64,000 bases of DNA from JAFECT01 sp036501825 (GTDB lineage: Bacteria; Pseudomonadota; Alphaproteobacteria; Caulobacterales; Caulobacteraceae). A model generated the notes under the pieces. The model worked only from the letters and a program-made list of their open reading frames with translations. It had not been told where the DNA came from and made no database searches. The stretch covers positions 372,001-436,000 of the forward strand of contig DASXZP010000036.1 in assembly GCA_036501825.1 (NCBI GenBank), written 5' to 3'. Positions 1 through 7,539 of the stretch are shown here, piece by piece. How positions within the stretch are numbered: position 1 is the first letter of the stretch; every line of letters begins with the position of its first letter. A program made the translations under genes and the position numbers.

Positions 1-2745
1 GACCCCCAGGAAGACGCCGCGCTCGGGCGGCACGGTCGCCATCTCACCCATCAGGTGGTCCAAAGCCGAAATGCCCGAGCCGCCTGGGTGGTCGCCCTGG
101 ATCGGCTGCGAGAGCTGCATCTGATCACCGACCAGGACGATGTTTCGCGTGGAAACGCCCATGGCGATGATGTTCGCGAGGCTGACCTGGCCCGCCTCAT
201 CCACGAAGAGATAGTCCAGGCGACCGTCCATTTCGGGCCGCGCAAACAACCATGCGGTGCCGGCGTAGAGTTGGAATCCCGGGTCTACGGCGCGCGCGTT
301 GTCCATCGTGTCTTCGATCGAGGGGCAGTCCGCGGCGGTCTGGTCCTCGCGCGAGGATTTCTTCACGCCTCGGAATTGCACGCCGAGTTCTCCAGCTGCT
401 TTCTCGACGCCGGTCAGCAGATGATTGATGGCCTTATGCGAGTTGGACGCGACGCCAATGCGCGCGCCGCGCGCCAGCAGTGCCGCGATGGTGTGTGAGG
501 AGACGTAGGTCTTGCCCGTTCCGGGCGGCCCCTGAATGAGGAGATAGCTGGCGTCGAGCTGCTCGAGCGCGGCGACGGTGGGAGGGATGACGTCGATCAC
601 CGACCCGACCACCGGCATATCCGGCGCTCTGCCTCGGATGCGCGGAGGGCGCCGGGCGAGGATGTCCGTGATCGCGGTATAGCGCGCGCTATCCTCGGCG
701 ACGACGGAGTCGGCGTAGCGGTAGACGGCGGCGCGCAATTCCCGGTCGCCGACGGGGCCCTCCGGAATGAGCGACGTCCCGTCGTCGATGAGGGCGCGGC
801 TTGGGCCAAGCTTGAGCTCAACGCGTCGGCTGTCTTCGTCGATAAAAACGATATCCCCGGCCGGTTCCGCCGACCCGGCGCGAAGCGGGCTGTCCCCAAC
901 GCGCATTTTAAAGTCCTGTGGCGGGAACGAGAATGCGTAGATCTTGGATCGCTTTTCGGGGCGCGGCGGGCGGTTCGGATCCGCGACAAGAAGGGCAAGG
1001 CAATCGGCGTCGTCCAGCAGATCCTGGTCCGACATCTCCTGGCGGGAATATTTGGCCCAGTACGCCGGCTTGGCTTCGCGGCGGTGGAACTCGAGCAGGT
1101 GTGCGAGAAGCTCCCGCCAGGATCGGTCGTCCGGCGGTCCCCCGCCGCGCAGCGCGGCCATTAGGTTCTGAGTGCGAAGATCGGCGTCGCGCCGTTGTTG
1201 CACCTTCTCCTCGGTCGGCGGCGTCGCTTCGCCGACCGGGCGCCATGTGGCTTCTTGCGGACGCAAGCCGACAAGCCAATCGCGGCAGAGCCGGGTCGAA
1301 TGGCAATCGAGCTGGTTGTAGGCCGCGATCTGCTCAAGCAGCGCAGGGTCCTTGAGCGCTCGCCAGGCTTCATAGACCACGATGCTCTCGCCCGCCGTCG
1401 TGACCGAACCACCGCGCGCTTCGTCGAGATAGAAGGCCTCAAGATTCTTGATCGAATAGCCGGGCTCGGAGGTGCGGACTGCTTCTCGTACGACCTTGTA
1501 GAGGTCAACGAGCCGTTTCTGGCGCAGAAGGTCGTCCACCTCGCCTTCGCGCGTCCCGTGATACATGGCGAGTCGTTTGAGCGCCGTCTCTTCGTATGCG
1601 GCGTAGTGATAGACATGTGCGTTGGGATAGGCGGCAAGGCGCGCGGTGATAAAGTCCACGGCGCTTTCGAACCCAGCTTTCTCTTCGGCGCGGTCGTGCG
1701 CCCAAAACGGCGTGAAGCGCTCTTCATCGTTCTCGAGGTGGGCGAAGCCGAACAGGTACTCGAGACCGCCCTCCATGAGAGGGTCGCCCTCCATGTCGAA
1801 GAACAAGTCGCCATCGTTCAGCCGGGGCAACCGGTCGAAACCCTTCCCTACAGCATGGGGCAGAACCAGGACCTCGCCTTCGCCGGTCTCGCGACGCACC
1901 AACTGAAGCTCAGCTTGTGACTTGAGTTTCACAAACGTTTCTGGATTCAGCCCGGGAATATGCTGCGTGGGCGCTTTGGCGAGCGCACGCAGGTCGCGTA
2001 TGCCCGCCGCGCGGAGTTTCACCATCTGGTCGCGCCGTATTCCGGCGACGAGGCTGAGGTGGTCGCCGGCTTCCCATTCGGCTTCGCACCGGGGTCGCCA
2101 GCGGCAATAGCCGCAATGGGCGCAAGGTTCGGCCTCCGTCGGTTGCGGAGCCTCGGCGAAAGCCTCGAAGCGGCGTCTCGCGAGTTCGTAGTAGTGCTTG
2201 ACCGAGTCGGTTCGCACGCTCGCCTGACCGCCATCGCCGAGGACGACGTGCAGCAAATGCGGCTCTACGCCCTGCGCTTTCGCCAGGAGTTCTGCATAGA
2301 CGCAGAGTTGAATGATGTGGCTCGGCTTGGCGCTTCTTGAGAGTTTGGTGTCGGCAACGTCGTACGCCCAGGCGCCGAGGTTAGACGCGCGGTCGACTTT
2401 GATCAGAAAATCGGAATAGCCGTGCCACGGCGCTGAAAGCAGGGCGCCTTGGTAGACAACGTCCGCGCCAGCGCGCATGGCCGCCAGGGTGCGCTCGGCG
2501 CGCGCTTCGACGGAACCGTCGTCGGCAACATCGACGACAGTCAATCCATTGGAGCGCAGGCTTTCCAGGTAGGCGTGCTCGTGCGCAAGGCCTTTTTCCT
2601 GAAGGAGCTTGGTCTGGCCGTCTTCGGCCGGAAATTCCACGGGAGCCGTGAGCTGGCCTATGTCGAGCGCCGTCGCATGCCGGCAACCTAGGAAGTTCAC
2701 CAGATCGCTCGCGGAGTACAGGCGTTGGCCAGCGTGAAGTCGCAT
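1..2745 (-). CDS. TM0106-type RecB-like nuclease fused to SF1 (DNA2/AAA_12-like) helicase, 3' end outside window
   Basis: Seen: one open frame from an ATG at 2745 (GGAGG about 6 nt upstream) running off the left edge, over 915 residues. The N-terminal third has RecB-nuclease features, including a C-x2-C-x3-W cluster (CAHCGYCRW) followed by an arginine-rich stretch, then a 3'-5' exonuclease-like segment (FFDMEGDPL; later YNQLDCHSTR). The C-terminal part is a superfamily 1 helicase: Walker A IQGPPGTGKTYV, Walker B FVDEAGQVSLAN, then VGDQMQLSQP. Known: this order matches proteins annotated as TM0106-family RecB-like putative nucleases with a helicase domain. Inferred role: DNA or RNA unwinding and cleavage, last gene of the multi-ubiquitin operon, 24 nt after the protease gene. 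The end of the helicase is missing from the window. It could be an unrelated gene that happens to sit downstream. Confidence 0.85.
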   Translation of the reverse strand, partial: MRLHAGQRLYSASDLVNFLGCRHATALDIGQLTAPVEFPAEDGQTKLLQEKGLAHEHAYLESLRSNGLTVVDVADDGSVEARAERTLAAMRAGADVVYQGALLSAPWHGYSDFLIKVDRASNLGAWAYDVADTKLSRSAKPSHIIQLCVYAELLAKAQGVEPHLLHVVLGDGGQASVRTDSVKHYYELARRRFEAFAEAPQPTEAEPCAHCGYCRWRPRCEAEWEAGDHLSLVAGIRRDQMVKLRAAGIRDLRALAKAPTQHIPGLNPETFVKLKSQAELQLVRRETGEGEVLVLPHAVGKGFDRLPRLNDGDLFFDMEGDPLMEGGLEYLFGFAHLENDEERFTPFWAHDRAEEKAGFESAVDFITARLAAYPNAHVYHYAAYEETALKRLAMYHGTREGEVDDLLRQKRLVDLYKVVREAVRTSEPGYSIKNLEAFYLDEARGGSVTTAGESIVVYEAWRALKDPALLEQIAAYNQLDCHSTRLCRDWLVGLRPQEATWRPVGEATPPTEEKVQQRRDADLRTQNLMAALRGGGPPDDRSWRELLAHLLEFHRREAKPAYWAKYSRQEMSDQDLLDDADCLALLVADPNRPPRPEKRSKIYAFSFPPQDFKMRVGDSPLRAGSAEPAGDIVFIDEDSRRVELKLGPSRALIDDGTSLIPEGPVGDRELRAAVYRYADSVVAEDSARYTAITDILARRPPRIRGRAPDMPVVGSVIDVIPPTVAALEQLDASYLLIQGPPGTGKTYVSSHTIAALLARGARIGVASNSHKAINHLLTGVEKAAGELGVQFRGVKKSSREDQTAADCPSIEDTMDNARAVDPGFQLYAGTAWLFARPEMDGRLDYLFVDEAGQVSLANIIAMGVSTRNIVLVGDQMQLSQPIQGDHPGGSGISALDHLMGEMATVPPERGVFLGV

Positions 2746-2769
2746 CACCCCCTCCGTTAGACGTTCGTC

Positions 2770-3687
2770 TTAGTCGCCGACGACTTGGGACACGTAGGCG
2801 GACTCGAAGATCTTCCGAGTCTCGCCGACCTCCAGGCGCTGCAGGCAATAGAGCTTCCAGTATGACATCCAGCGTGGGTCGCTCGTCGGCACGTATTCAA
2901 TCGCGAGACCCAGTTGGGCCGCGTCCGCGTGGTTGATCGGCTGCCCGTGCGTCCGCCAACGCTTCGAGCTCATCAGCTCTTCCGATATGGTCGACGCCGG
3001 CAAGCCGCGGCGCTTCAGCAGGTCCTCGGCGAAGGTCCGAGTCCGGTCCCGGATGCCTTGGAACTTCTTCACGACCTTGGCGTCGAAGTGGTCGAGCGCA
3101 AGGAGCGCTGCCTGGTTCTTCGGGTCCGCGAGCAGCGCGTTCGTGTGCTCCTCGTGGGCGTCGAGATAGCCGATCACAGAATGCCAGAATTCGTTGCCCT
3201 GGTTGTCTCGCATCGGAAACTGAGGATCGATCATCCCGAGTTCCGACGTGTCGCTCATGACGATCGTGTTCCCGCCGAGCGCCATAAGGGTCCCTGCGCT
3301 CTTGGCCATGTCGGGAATGATCACTCGGAACGGACTGTCGATGACCTTGGCGTGAACCACGCTGACGAGTTTCTCGCAGGCGTCGACATCGCCGCCGCAG
3401 GTGTGCAGGAGGAGATCGATCGGTTCGCCTTCCGGGATATTGTGCAACAGGTCGACGAATCCGATGATGTCGTCGCGGTCGATTTCCGTGTGATAGCCGC
3501 CGACGTAGCAGATCAGATTCGTTCCTTCGCTCGCGTCGATCTCCTTGATGAGATCCTGACGCTCGTAGCGTGCGGCATGACGCGCCGTGAACATAGGCGT
3601 CTTGCTCATCGGACGTTTGACCGGCTGAGGCTGGCCGGCGGCGCCTTCGCCGCCAGGCGAGCCGTTCTGAGAATCTTTCGTCACCAT
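2770..3687 (-). CDS. SDH-family Clp-fold serine proteinase (SppA/ClpP-like)
   Basis: A 305-residue protein of the serine dehydrogenase proteinase family, a ClpP/SppA-fold peptidase group. The core is visible: DLLLHTCGGDVDACEKL (oxyanion strand and helix), then PDMAKSAGTLMALGG carrying the likely nucleophilic serine, then SELGMIDPQF typical of SppA-like folds. The N-terminal ~30 residues are polar and Gly/Pro-rich with no signal peptide, so a cytoplasmic enzyme is likely. I chose the ATG at 3687; the frame is open further upstream but that would run through the previous gene. It overlaps the DUF6527 stop by 7 nt, so the two are translationally coupled. Inferred job: degradation or processing of proteins tagged by the adjacent ubiquitin-like machinery. 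Confidence 0.85.
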   Translation of the reverse strand: MVTKDSQNGSPGGEGAAGQPQPVKRPMSKTPMFTARHAARYERQDLIKEIDASEGTNLICYVGGYHTEIDRDDIIGFVDLLHNIPEGEPIDLLLHTCGGDVDACEKLVSVVHAKVIDSPFRVIIPDMAKSAGTLMALGGNTIVMSDTSELGMIDPQFPMRDNQGNEFWHSVIGYLDAHEEHTNALLADPKNQAALLALDHFDAKVVKKFQGIRDRTRTFAEDLLKRRGLPASTISEELMSSKRWRTHGQPINHADAAQLGLAIEYVPTSDPRWMSYWKLYCLQRLEVGETRKIFESAYVSQVVGD

Positions 3688-4025
3688 GTGTCCCTCGCCC
3701 ATTCGATCCGCCCGTCCCGCAGGAAGTAGTGGCAACGCCGGCCGCCGTCGTGAAAGTCGACGCTGGGCATGATCGAGAGCTGACCCTTCGGCGACCGGAG
3801 CAGCGACCAGGCGGGTCGCCGTCCGGAGTCGGTGTTCAGGAGCACCCGGTGCCCGGCGCCGCAGGGGCAGTCGAAGCTGACCCATTTCGGCGGTCCGCCC
3901 GACGACACGATGGCGACGCCTCGCTTTGGCAACTTATCCGGGATTTCGTCGGCAGATTCAACTACTGATACGATACGCCACCCGCGGAAGGGCAACCATT
4001 CTTGCCAACCGATCTTTGCTGTCAT
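3681..4025 (-). CDS. DUF6527 family putative metal-binding protein
   Basis: A 114-residue protein with a compact Cys/His cluster: FDCPCGAGHRVLL in the middle and GGRRCHYFLRDGRI near the C-terminus, a plausible zinc site. Small proteins of this type (DUF6527) are known companions of bacterial E1/E2/multi-ubiquitin operons; their biochemical role is not established. The ATG at 4025 overlaps the stop of the JAB-E1 gene as ATGA (4022-4025), which fixes the start; an in-frame ATG at 4091 would need a long overlap and adds an arginine-rich tail. Membership of the same transcript is clear from the overlaps on both sides. Confidence 0.8.
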   Translation of the reverse strand: MTAKIGWQEWLPFRGWRIVSVVESADEIPDKLPKRGVAIVSSGGPPKWVSFDCPCGAGHRVLLNTDSGRRPAWSLLRSPKGQLSIMPSVDFHDGGRRCHYFLRDGRIEWARDTW

Positions 4026-5404
4026 GGCCAAACCTGATCCAGAAACGGAGCCCGATCGCCGGCCCCGAACGCCCGCCCGAGCGGATCGCAATAGTGACCC
4101 GCCTGGGGCGCGGCCGAGTTGGTGGAGATCTCGCGCTCGTGCAGGCGAAGGAGGACCTCGGATGGGCGCGGCGCCGGTCCGTAGCCGATCAACCGCTCCA
4201 GCATCTCGTTGACGGCGGCGGCGGCCACAGCGGTGGTGAACGCGACGACGGCGGGTTCGACGGCGCCAAGAGCCGGCGCATAGCCCTCATCCTCGAGGCG
4301 TTGGCGTTCGCCAGGCGTCATCAATTCCGCACCGGCGCGTGCGAGGTCGACGCGGTTGCGGCACACCAAACAGGCCGCGCCCGGCGACAGGACGGTCACA
4401 CGTCCGTCGATGCCGGTTAAGCGGCCACCCGGGTCGCTGCTGAGCAGTACGCCGACGTCGATGACCGGCGTCAGGAGATAGCTCGATAGACGGGAAAGCA
4501 CGAGCCGGCCGGCGTTGTCGTCGGTGCAGCCGAAGACCAAGTCCCGGTCGATCAGCCGGCGCGCCGTCGCCTCTTCGGTGATCATCGAAACCATCGCTTC
4601 ACATGCGAGATCCGGCGCGATCCCCATGAGGTGATCTTGCAGCAACGTGGATTTCGGTCGTCCAACGTCCTGCGGCCGCGAGCCGTAAACCCGCGTCACG
4701 TTGCTGGCCGAAAGATGATCGCCATCGACAAGCAGAAGGCGCCGGACCCCCAGGCGAACCAGCTGTTCGGCCACCGCCGATCCAGTCCCGCCGCATCCGA
4801 TCACCGCGACGCGGAGATCGCCAAGCGTTTCCTGGATGGCAGGGCCGAACGCACGAATGTTCCGGTCGAATATGCTCGAGAGCGGGCGGTCCGGCGCATC
4901 GACCGCGCGAAGGAGCCGCCAATCGTCGTCTACGCTCCACAGGCGGTCGATCCGCTCGATGGGGCCCGACGCGGGATGCAGCGCGCCTGAAAACGCCAAC
5001 CCCGCTTCACGCGGCGAAACGATAAGGGCGCCGTAGTAGGGATTGTCGGAGCGCAGACGAAAAAGATCGGCGATCTCCTTGTCGACGATTTCGTCGTGGC
5101 GGCTGGGCAAGGGGACGCCGGTCGCACCAGGGTGCGTATGAAACCAGACCGGGATCGCGCCGAGCCGTTCCGCTTCGGCGAGGGCCGGGACATAACCTTC
5201 GGACGCGATCGACAGCCCGTCGCGGCGTCGCTCGAGGTAGGCGGACGCGGTCACCATCATGATGCGTCGGCCGAGCAAGCGCGTTTCCTCGTGCGAAGCT
5301 TCGACGCGGGTCGCGAGGACGACGCCCGCCGTCTCCAGAGGCTCCCGCGCCGCTCGATTGATGGGGTCGGCCACGTCGGGCGGCAGCACCAGGGTCGTGA
5401 TCAT
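4022..5404 (-). CDS. JAB deubiquitinase-like domain fused to E1/ThiF adenylyltransferase
   Basis: 460 residues. N-terminal JAB/JAMM metalloprotease domain: the metal motif H-x-H-x10-S-x2-D is visible as HTHPGATGVPLPSRHD (about residues 89-104) with upstream acidic residues. C-terminal E1/ThiF Rossmann domain from about residue 185: VAVIGCGGTGSAVAEQL, the D of LLLVDGDHLS, then NVTRVYGSRPQDVGRPK. A CxxC pair (CLVCRNRV) may bind zinc. Known family behaviour: E1 adenylates the C-terminal glycine of a ubiquitin-like protein, and JAB removes or processes it; fusion of both in one chain is typical of bacterial multi-ubiquitin operons. Coupled by ATGA overlap to both the E2 gene (5401-5404) and the DUF6527 gene. 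Cytoplasmic. Confidence 0.9.
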   Translation of the reverse strand: MITTLVLPPDVADPINRAAREPLETAGVVLATRVEASHEETRLLGRRIMMVTASAYLERRRDGLSIASEGYVPALAEAERLGAIPVWFHTHPGATGVPLPSRHDEIVDKEIADLFRLRSDNPYYGALIVSPREAGLAFSGALHPASGPIERIDRLWSVDDDWRLLRAVDAPDRPLSSIFDRNIRAFGPAIQETLGDLRVAVIGCGGTGSAVAEQLVRLGVRRLLLVDGDHLSASNVTRVYGSRPQDVGRPKSTLLQDHLMGIAPDLACEAMVSMITEEATARRLIDRDLVFGCTDDNAGRLVLSRLSSYLLTPVIDVGVLLSSDPGGRLTGIDGRVTVLSPGAACLVCRNRVDLARAGAELMTPGERQRLEDEGYAPALGAVEPAVVAFTTAVAAAAVNEMLERLIGYGPAPRPSEVLLRLHEREISTNSAAPQAGHYCDPLGRAFGAGDRAPFLDQVWP

Positions 5405-5790
5405 GCGGCCACCTTCGGTGCGGCGGCGGCCAGCTCACGGCGCACGATGGCGATGTAGCTCTCCAGGCCGTCGATGCCGGGCCGCCACACACCGGCCGGG
5501 AGATGGCGCGACCAGCGCTGCCACTCGCGGCCGAGATGATGTTCGCGCGCCTGGGTCGCGGGGATTTCCGCGTTGTCGAGCCGGCGCACCGGCGGACTGA
5601 ACCACCACATGTCGGGCGCGACGTCGGGATAGCCCGGCCGCAGCCGCAGAAGCAGGTCCGATTCCGCTTGATGGAAGCCGTTTCCCAGGCTGAACTTCGG
5701 GATAACCACGCAAGTCACGCCCGCCTCGACGGAGACGGCGTGTGCCGGCGCCGTTTCGCGCAGATAGTCGGTATCGACGTCCGGCAGCAC
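5401..5790 (-). CDS. Prokaryotic E2 (UBC)-like protein
   Basis: 129 residues from a GTG at 5790, chosen because AAAGGAG lies 8 nt upstream and because it begins 4 nt after the stop of the multi-ubiquitin gene; the open frame continues further upstream but only through that gene. Recognisable elements: VEAGVTCVVIPKF, a proline-rich RLRPGYPDVAPDMWWF strand-loop, and the C-terminal RHLPAGVWRPGIDGLESY, which resembles Prok-E2 family E proteins found with multi-ubiquitin and E1-JAB genes. The only cysteine is Cys27, early in the fold; the position after the PDVAPDMWWF loop, where a UBC active site is expected, has none. Role: thioester carrier or adaptor for the ubiquitin-like protein, the former doubtful if the cysteine is truly absent. 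Confidence 0.75.
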   Translation of the reverse strand: MLPDVDTDYLRETAPAHAVSVEAGVTCVVIPKFSLGNGFHQAESDLLLRLRPGYPDVAPDMWWFSPPVRRLDNAEIPATQAREHHLGREWQRWSRHLPAGVWRPGIDGLESYIAIVRRELAAAAPKVAA

Positions 5791-5794
5791 GGGC

Positions 5795-6199
5795 TCAGCT
5801 CCTTTCGGCGGCGCCGGGATTGATCTGCGCCGGGGCGGTGAAGAACCGCAGGCCGTCCCGCATCTCGACCGGTTCGTCGTTGGCGATCTTCTTGTCCGAG
5901 CCGCCCGGCACAACCTCAAAGAGGTCGCGGTCCGCCCCGATGGGCGGATCGACCAGGTCGCGCAGCTGCTGCCCGGTCAGGACCGGCTCGTGGACCTTAT
6001 AAAGCGTGCGATCGATCTTGATGGTGAAGGTGCGCGCCTCGCGGTGCTCGAAGACCTCAAGCTCCCGGTGCTCCTCGCCCTCGAACGCCTGGAGTTCGCG
6101 ACCCTCTTCGGCCTCGAAGGCTTCGAGGTCACGGGCCTGCTTGGCCTCGAAGGCCTCAATTTCCTTTTGTTTTTCAGGGTCTTTGGGGTCGTCGGTCAT
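5795..6199 (-). CDS. Multi-ubiquitin-type domain protein with hendecad coiled coil
   Basis: 134 residues from the ATG at 6199 (AAGGAG 7 nt upstream; the in-frame ATG at 6232 has no ribosome site). Residues 14-57 are four consecutive 11-residue repeats rich in Glu, Ala, Phe and Arg, predicted to be a long charged helix. Residues ~58-130 form a single ubiquitin-like beta-grasp domain of the Multi_ubiq type: FTIKIDRTLYKVHEP, then FEVVPGGSDKKI, ending RFFTAPAQINPG before a short AAERS tail. The family normally ends in -NPG, so conjugation through that Gly would require trimming of AAERS, a job for the JAB domain encoded two genes downstream. First gene of the operon. Confidence 0.85.
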   Translation of the reverse strand: MTDDPKDPEKQKEIEAFEAKQARDLEAFEAEEGRELQAFEGEEHRELEVFEHREARTFTIKIDRTLYKVHEPVLTGQQLRDLVDPPIGADRDLFEVVPGGSDKKIANDEPVEMRDGLRFFTAPAQINPGAAERS

Positions 6200-6214
6200 T
6201 AGCATCTCCTTAGA

Positions 6215-6253
6215 TTGATACCTTGATACCATGACACCGAACCACTTGACAAC
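6215..6253 (-). promoter_or_regulatory. Promoter region of the multi-ubiquitin operon, with repeated TATCAA
   Basis: On the minus strand TTGTCA (6248-6253) could be a -35; TATCAA occurs twice, 8 nt apart (6223-6228 and 6215-6220), the first 19 nt from the -35. On the plus strand the same bases read TTGACA (6247-6252), a -35 for the divergent RHH gene. The shared -35 and the tandem TATCAA words make an operator for the RHH protein plausible. Spacing is longer than ideal, so strength is uncertain. Confidence 0.4.
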
Positions 6254-6282
6254 CCCCCTGTCTTGGTTTCAAACTGGCTGCA

Positions 6283-6509
6283 TGAGAGACGCAAAAGCCA
6301 TGACCATCCGCTTGTCGCCCGACCAGGCTGAGGCGCTGGAGACCGTCGCGAACGTGGAGGACCGCGCCGTGTCGGACGTGATCCGGGCGGCGATTTCTGA
6401 GCACATCGCCATGCGGCGAAAGGATCCGGAGTTCCAAAAGGGGCTGGAGGCGCGGATCGCGCGCGCGCGTCGGCTGCTGGACCGGCAAGCTGGCGTTGAC
6501 GACGACTAG
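6283..6509 (+). CDS. Ribbon-helix-helix (CopG-like) DNA-binding protein
   Basis: 75 residues starting MRDAKAMTIRLS. An N-terminal beta strand (AMTIRLSPDQAEALE) followed by two helices (VANVEDRAVSDVIRAAISEHI) is the standard ribbon-helix-helix arrangement; the C-terminal half is a charged helix. RHH proteins are dimeric repressors or antitoxins. It is divergent from the multi-ubiquitin operon, sharing its promoter zone, and convergent with the Fic gene, the two stop codons overlapping in the palindrome CTAG (6506-6509). An upstream ATG at 6231 is in frame but lies within the likely promoter, so I use 6283. It is probably the regulator of the operon at its left; antitoxin is the alternative. 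Confidence 0.75.
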
Positions 6510-7090
6510 TCGAGCAGCGTTCCCAATTCGTGGGCGAGACCGTCCAGGTGCCCAGCGAAGCTTTCGACCATGGCCGGAAGGAACGTCTTCCGGTCGACGC
6601 GATCGAGTTTGAGCGGGTGGCCGGCGCGGATCGCCACCAGATGCATGAAGGCGAGCTGAGCGCGGCCGTTGCCCTCCCGAAACGGATGGATGGCGTTTAG
6701 GTCGGCCAGGAAGGCCGTCGCGGACTGAATGAAGGCTTCCTGATCCGCATCGGCTGTAAATGGTGGATCGCGCAGGCGCTGAAACAAGTGTTCCATCTCG
6801 CCCGGAATGTTTTCGGGGTAGCAGAACCAGTTTCCGCCCTTGGCTGTCCTGATCGTCCGGTACCGTCCCGCCCACCCATACACGTCCTGAAAGAGGTGCC
6901 GATGGACCGCGCGATAATGCGCTGTCCCGAAGCGGCCGGCGGGCAGGGGCTCCTGAGCCCGGAGCGTCATCATCTCCAGTTCGAAGTCCTGAAGGATGGC
7001 GGGGTCTCGCACGCCGGCCTTGTTCTTGAGGACTGTGGTCCCCGGGTAGCAATTGGGGTCGTCGAAGGCGTCGTAGCCCTCCAGGCTCAT
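6506..7090 (-). CDS. Fic/DOC family AMPylase-type toxin
   Basis: 194 residues. The Fic active-site motif is complete: HPFREGNGRAQ (about residues 138-148), with the catalytic His and the Asn-Gly-Arg loop that binds the phosphates of ATP. Upstream are FQDVYGWAGRYRTIRTAKGGNWFCYPENI, the flap region and target-docking edge of Fic proteins. Known activity: transfer of AMP (or another nucleotide moiety) to target-protein hydroxyls, often DNA gyrase or topoisomerase IV for this short class. Its start overlaps the stop of the upstream antitoxin-like gene as ATGA (7087-7090), so the two form a toxin-antitoxin operon. No obvious defects. Confidence 0.92.
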   Translation of the reverse strand: MSLEGYDAFDDPNCYPGTTVLKNKAGVRDPAILQDFELEMMTLRAQEPLPAGRFGTAHYRAVHRHLFQDVYGWAGRYRTIRTAKGGNWFCYPENIPGEMEHLFQRLRDPPFTADADQEAFIQSATAFLADLNAIHPFREGNGRAQLAFMHLVAIRAGHPLKLDRVDRKTFLPAMVESFAGHLDGLAHELGTLLD

Positions 7091-7323
7091 TTACGCCGCT
7101 TCGGAGCCACGTAAGCCCGCAGGACTTCTGCACGCTTTTCTTCAGGCGAAAGCTTCGACGCGTTCAGCTCATCGAGCCGCTTTCGGCTTGCGGTCTTCAG
7201 GCTCAAGCCTTCGACCGCCGCAATCGCGGCGAAGGTCTTCTTCCCGAGCACGCGCGAACGGTCGGTCCCTTGATCGCCGGTGCGGCGAGGCTTTGCTCTC
7301 GAACTTTCCATGCGGCGATTCAT
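7087..7323 (-). CDS. Putative Fic antitoxin (FicA/VbhA-like)
   Basis: 78 residues (or 74 if the ATG at 7311 is used; neither start has a clear ribosome site). Highly basic N-terminus, then FAAIAAVEGLSLK in the middle. Fic antitoxins carry an inhibitory helix with the motif [S/T]-x3-E-[G/N], whose Glu pushes the ATP gamma-phosphate out of place. Here the Glu-Gly is present (AVEG) but the residue four positions before Glu is Ile, not Ser/Thr. Its position directly upstream of, and ATGA-overlapping with, the Fic gene is the main evidence for function. The C-terminal part is a helical, charged segment ending PKRRK. Confidence 0.7.
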   Translation of the reverse strand: MNRRMESSRAKPRRTGDQGTDRSRVLGKKTFAAIAAVEGLSLKTASRKRLDELNASKLSPEEKRAEVLRAYVAPKRRK

Positions 7324-7539
7324 ACACCAGAACGCCGCGCCTGATCCAGGCCGCGGAGTGGCACGCCCAAAGGCCTGTCGACCAATCCTTTGAGGACTAA
7401 ACGGCTCGACCTTGGCGAGGCTATTGCCGTAGGTGAATCAACGCGCCGCCGCCGCAAACTGGGCCTGACGCCGCTCATTGCTTTCCCACGCCTGGCACGG
7501 TGTCCTTGTTAATCTAACCTTCCCAAGGGCGTCAGGCGA

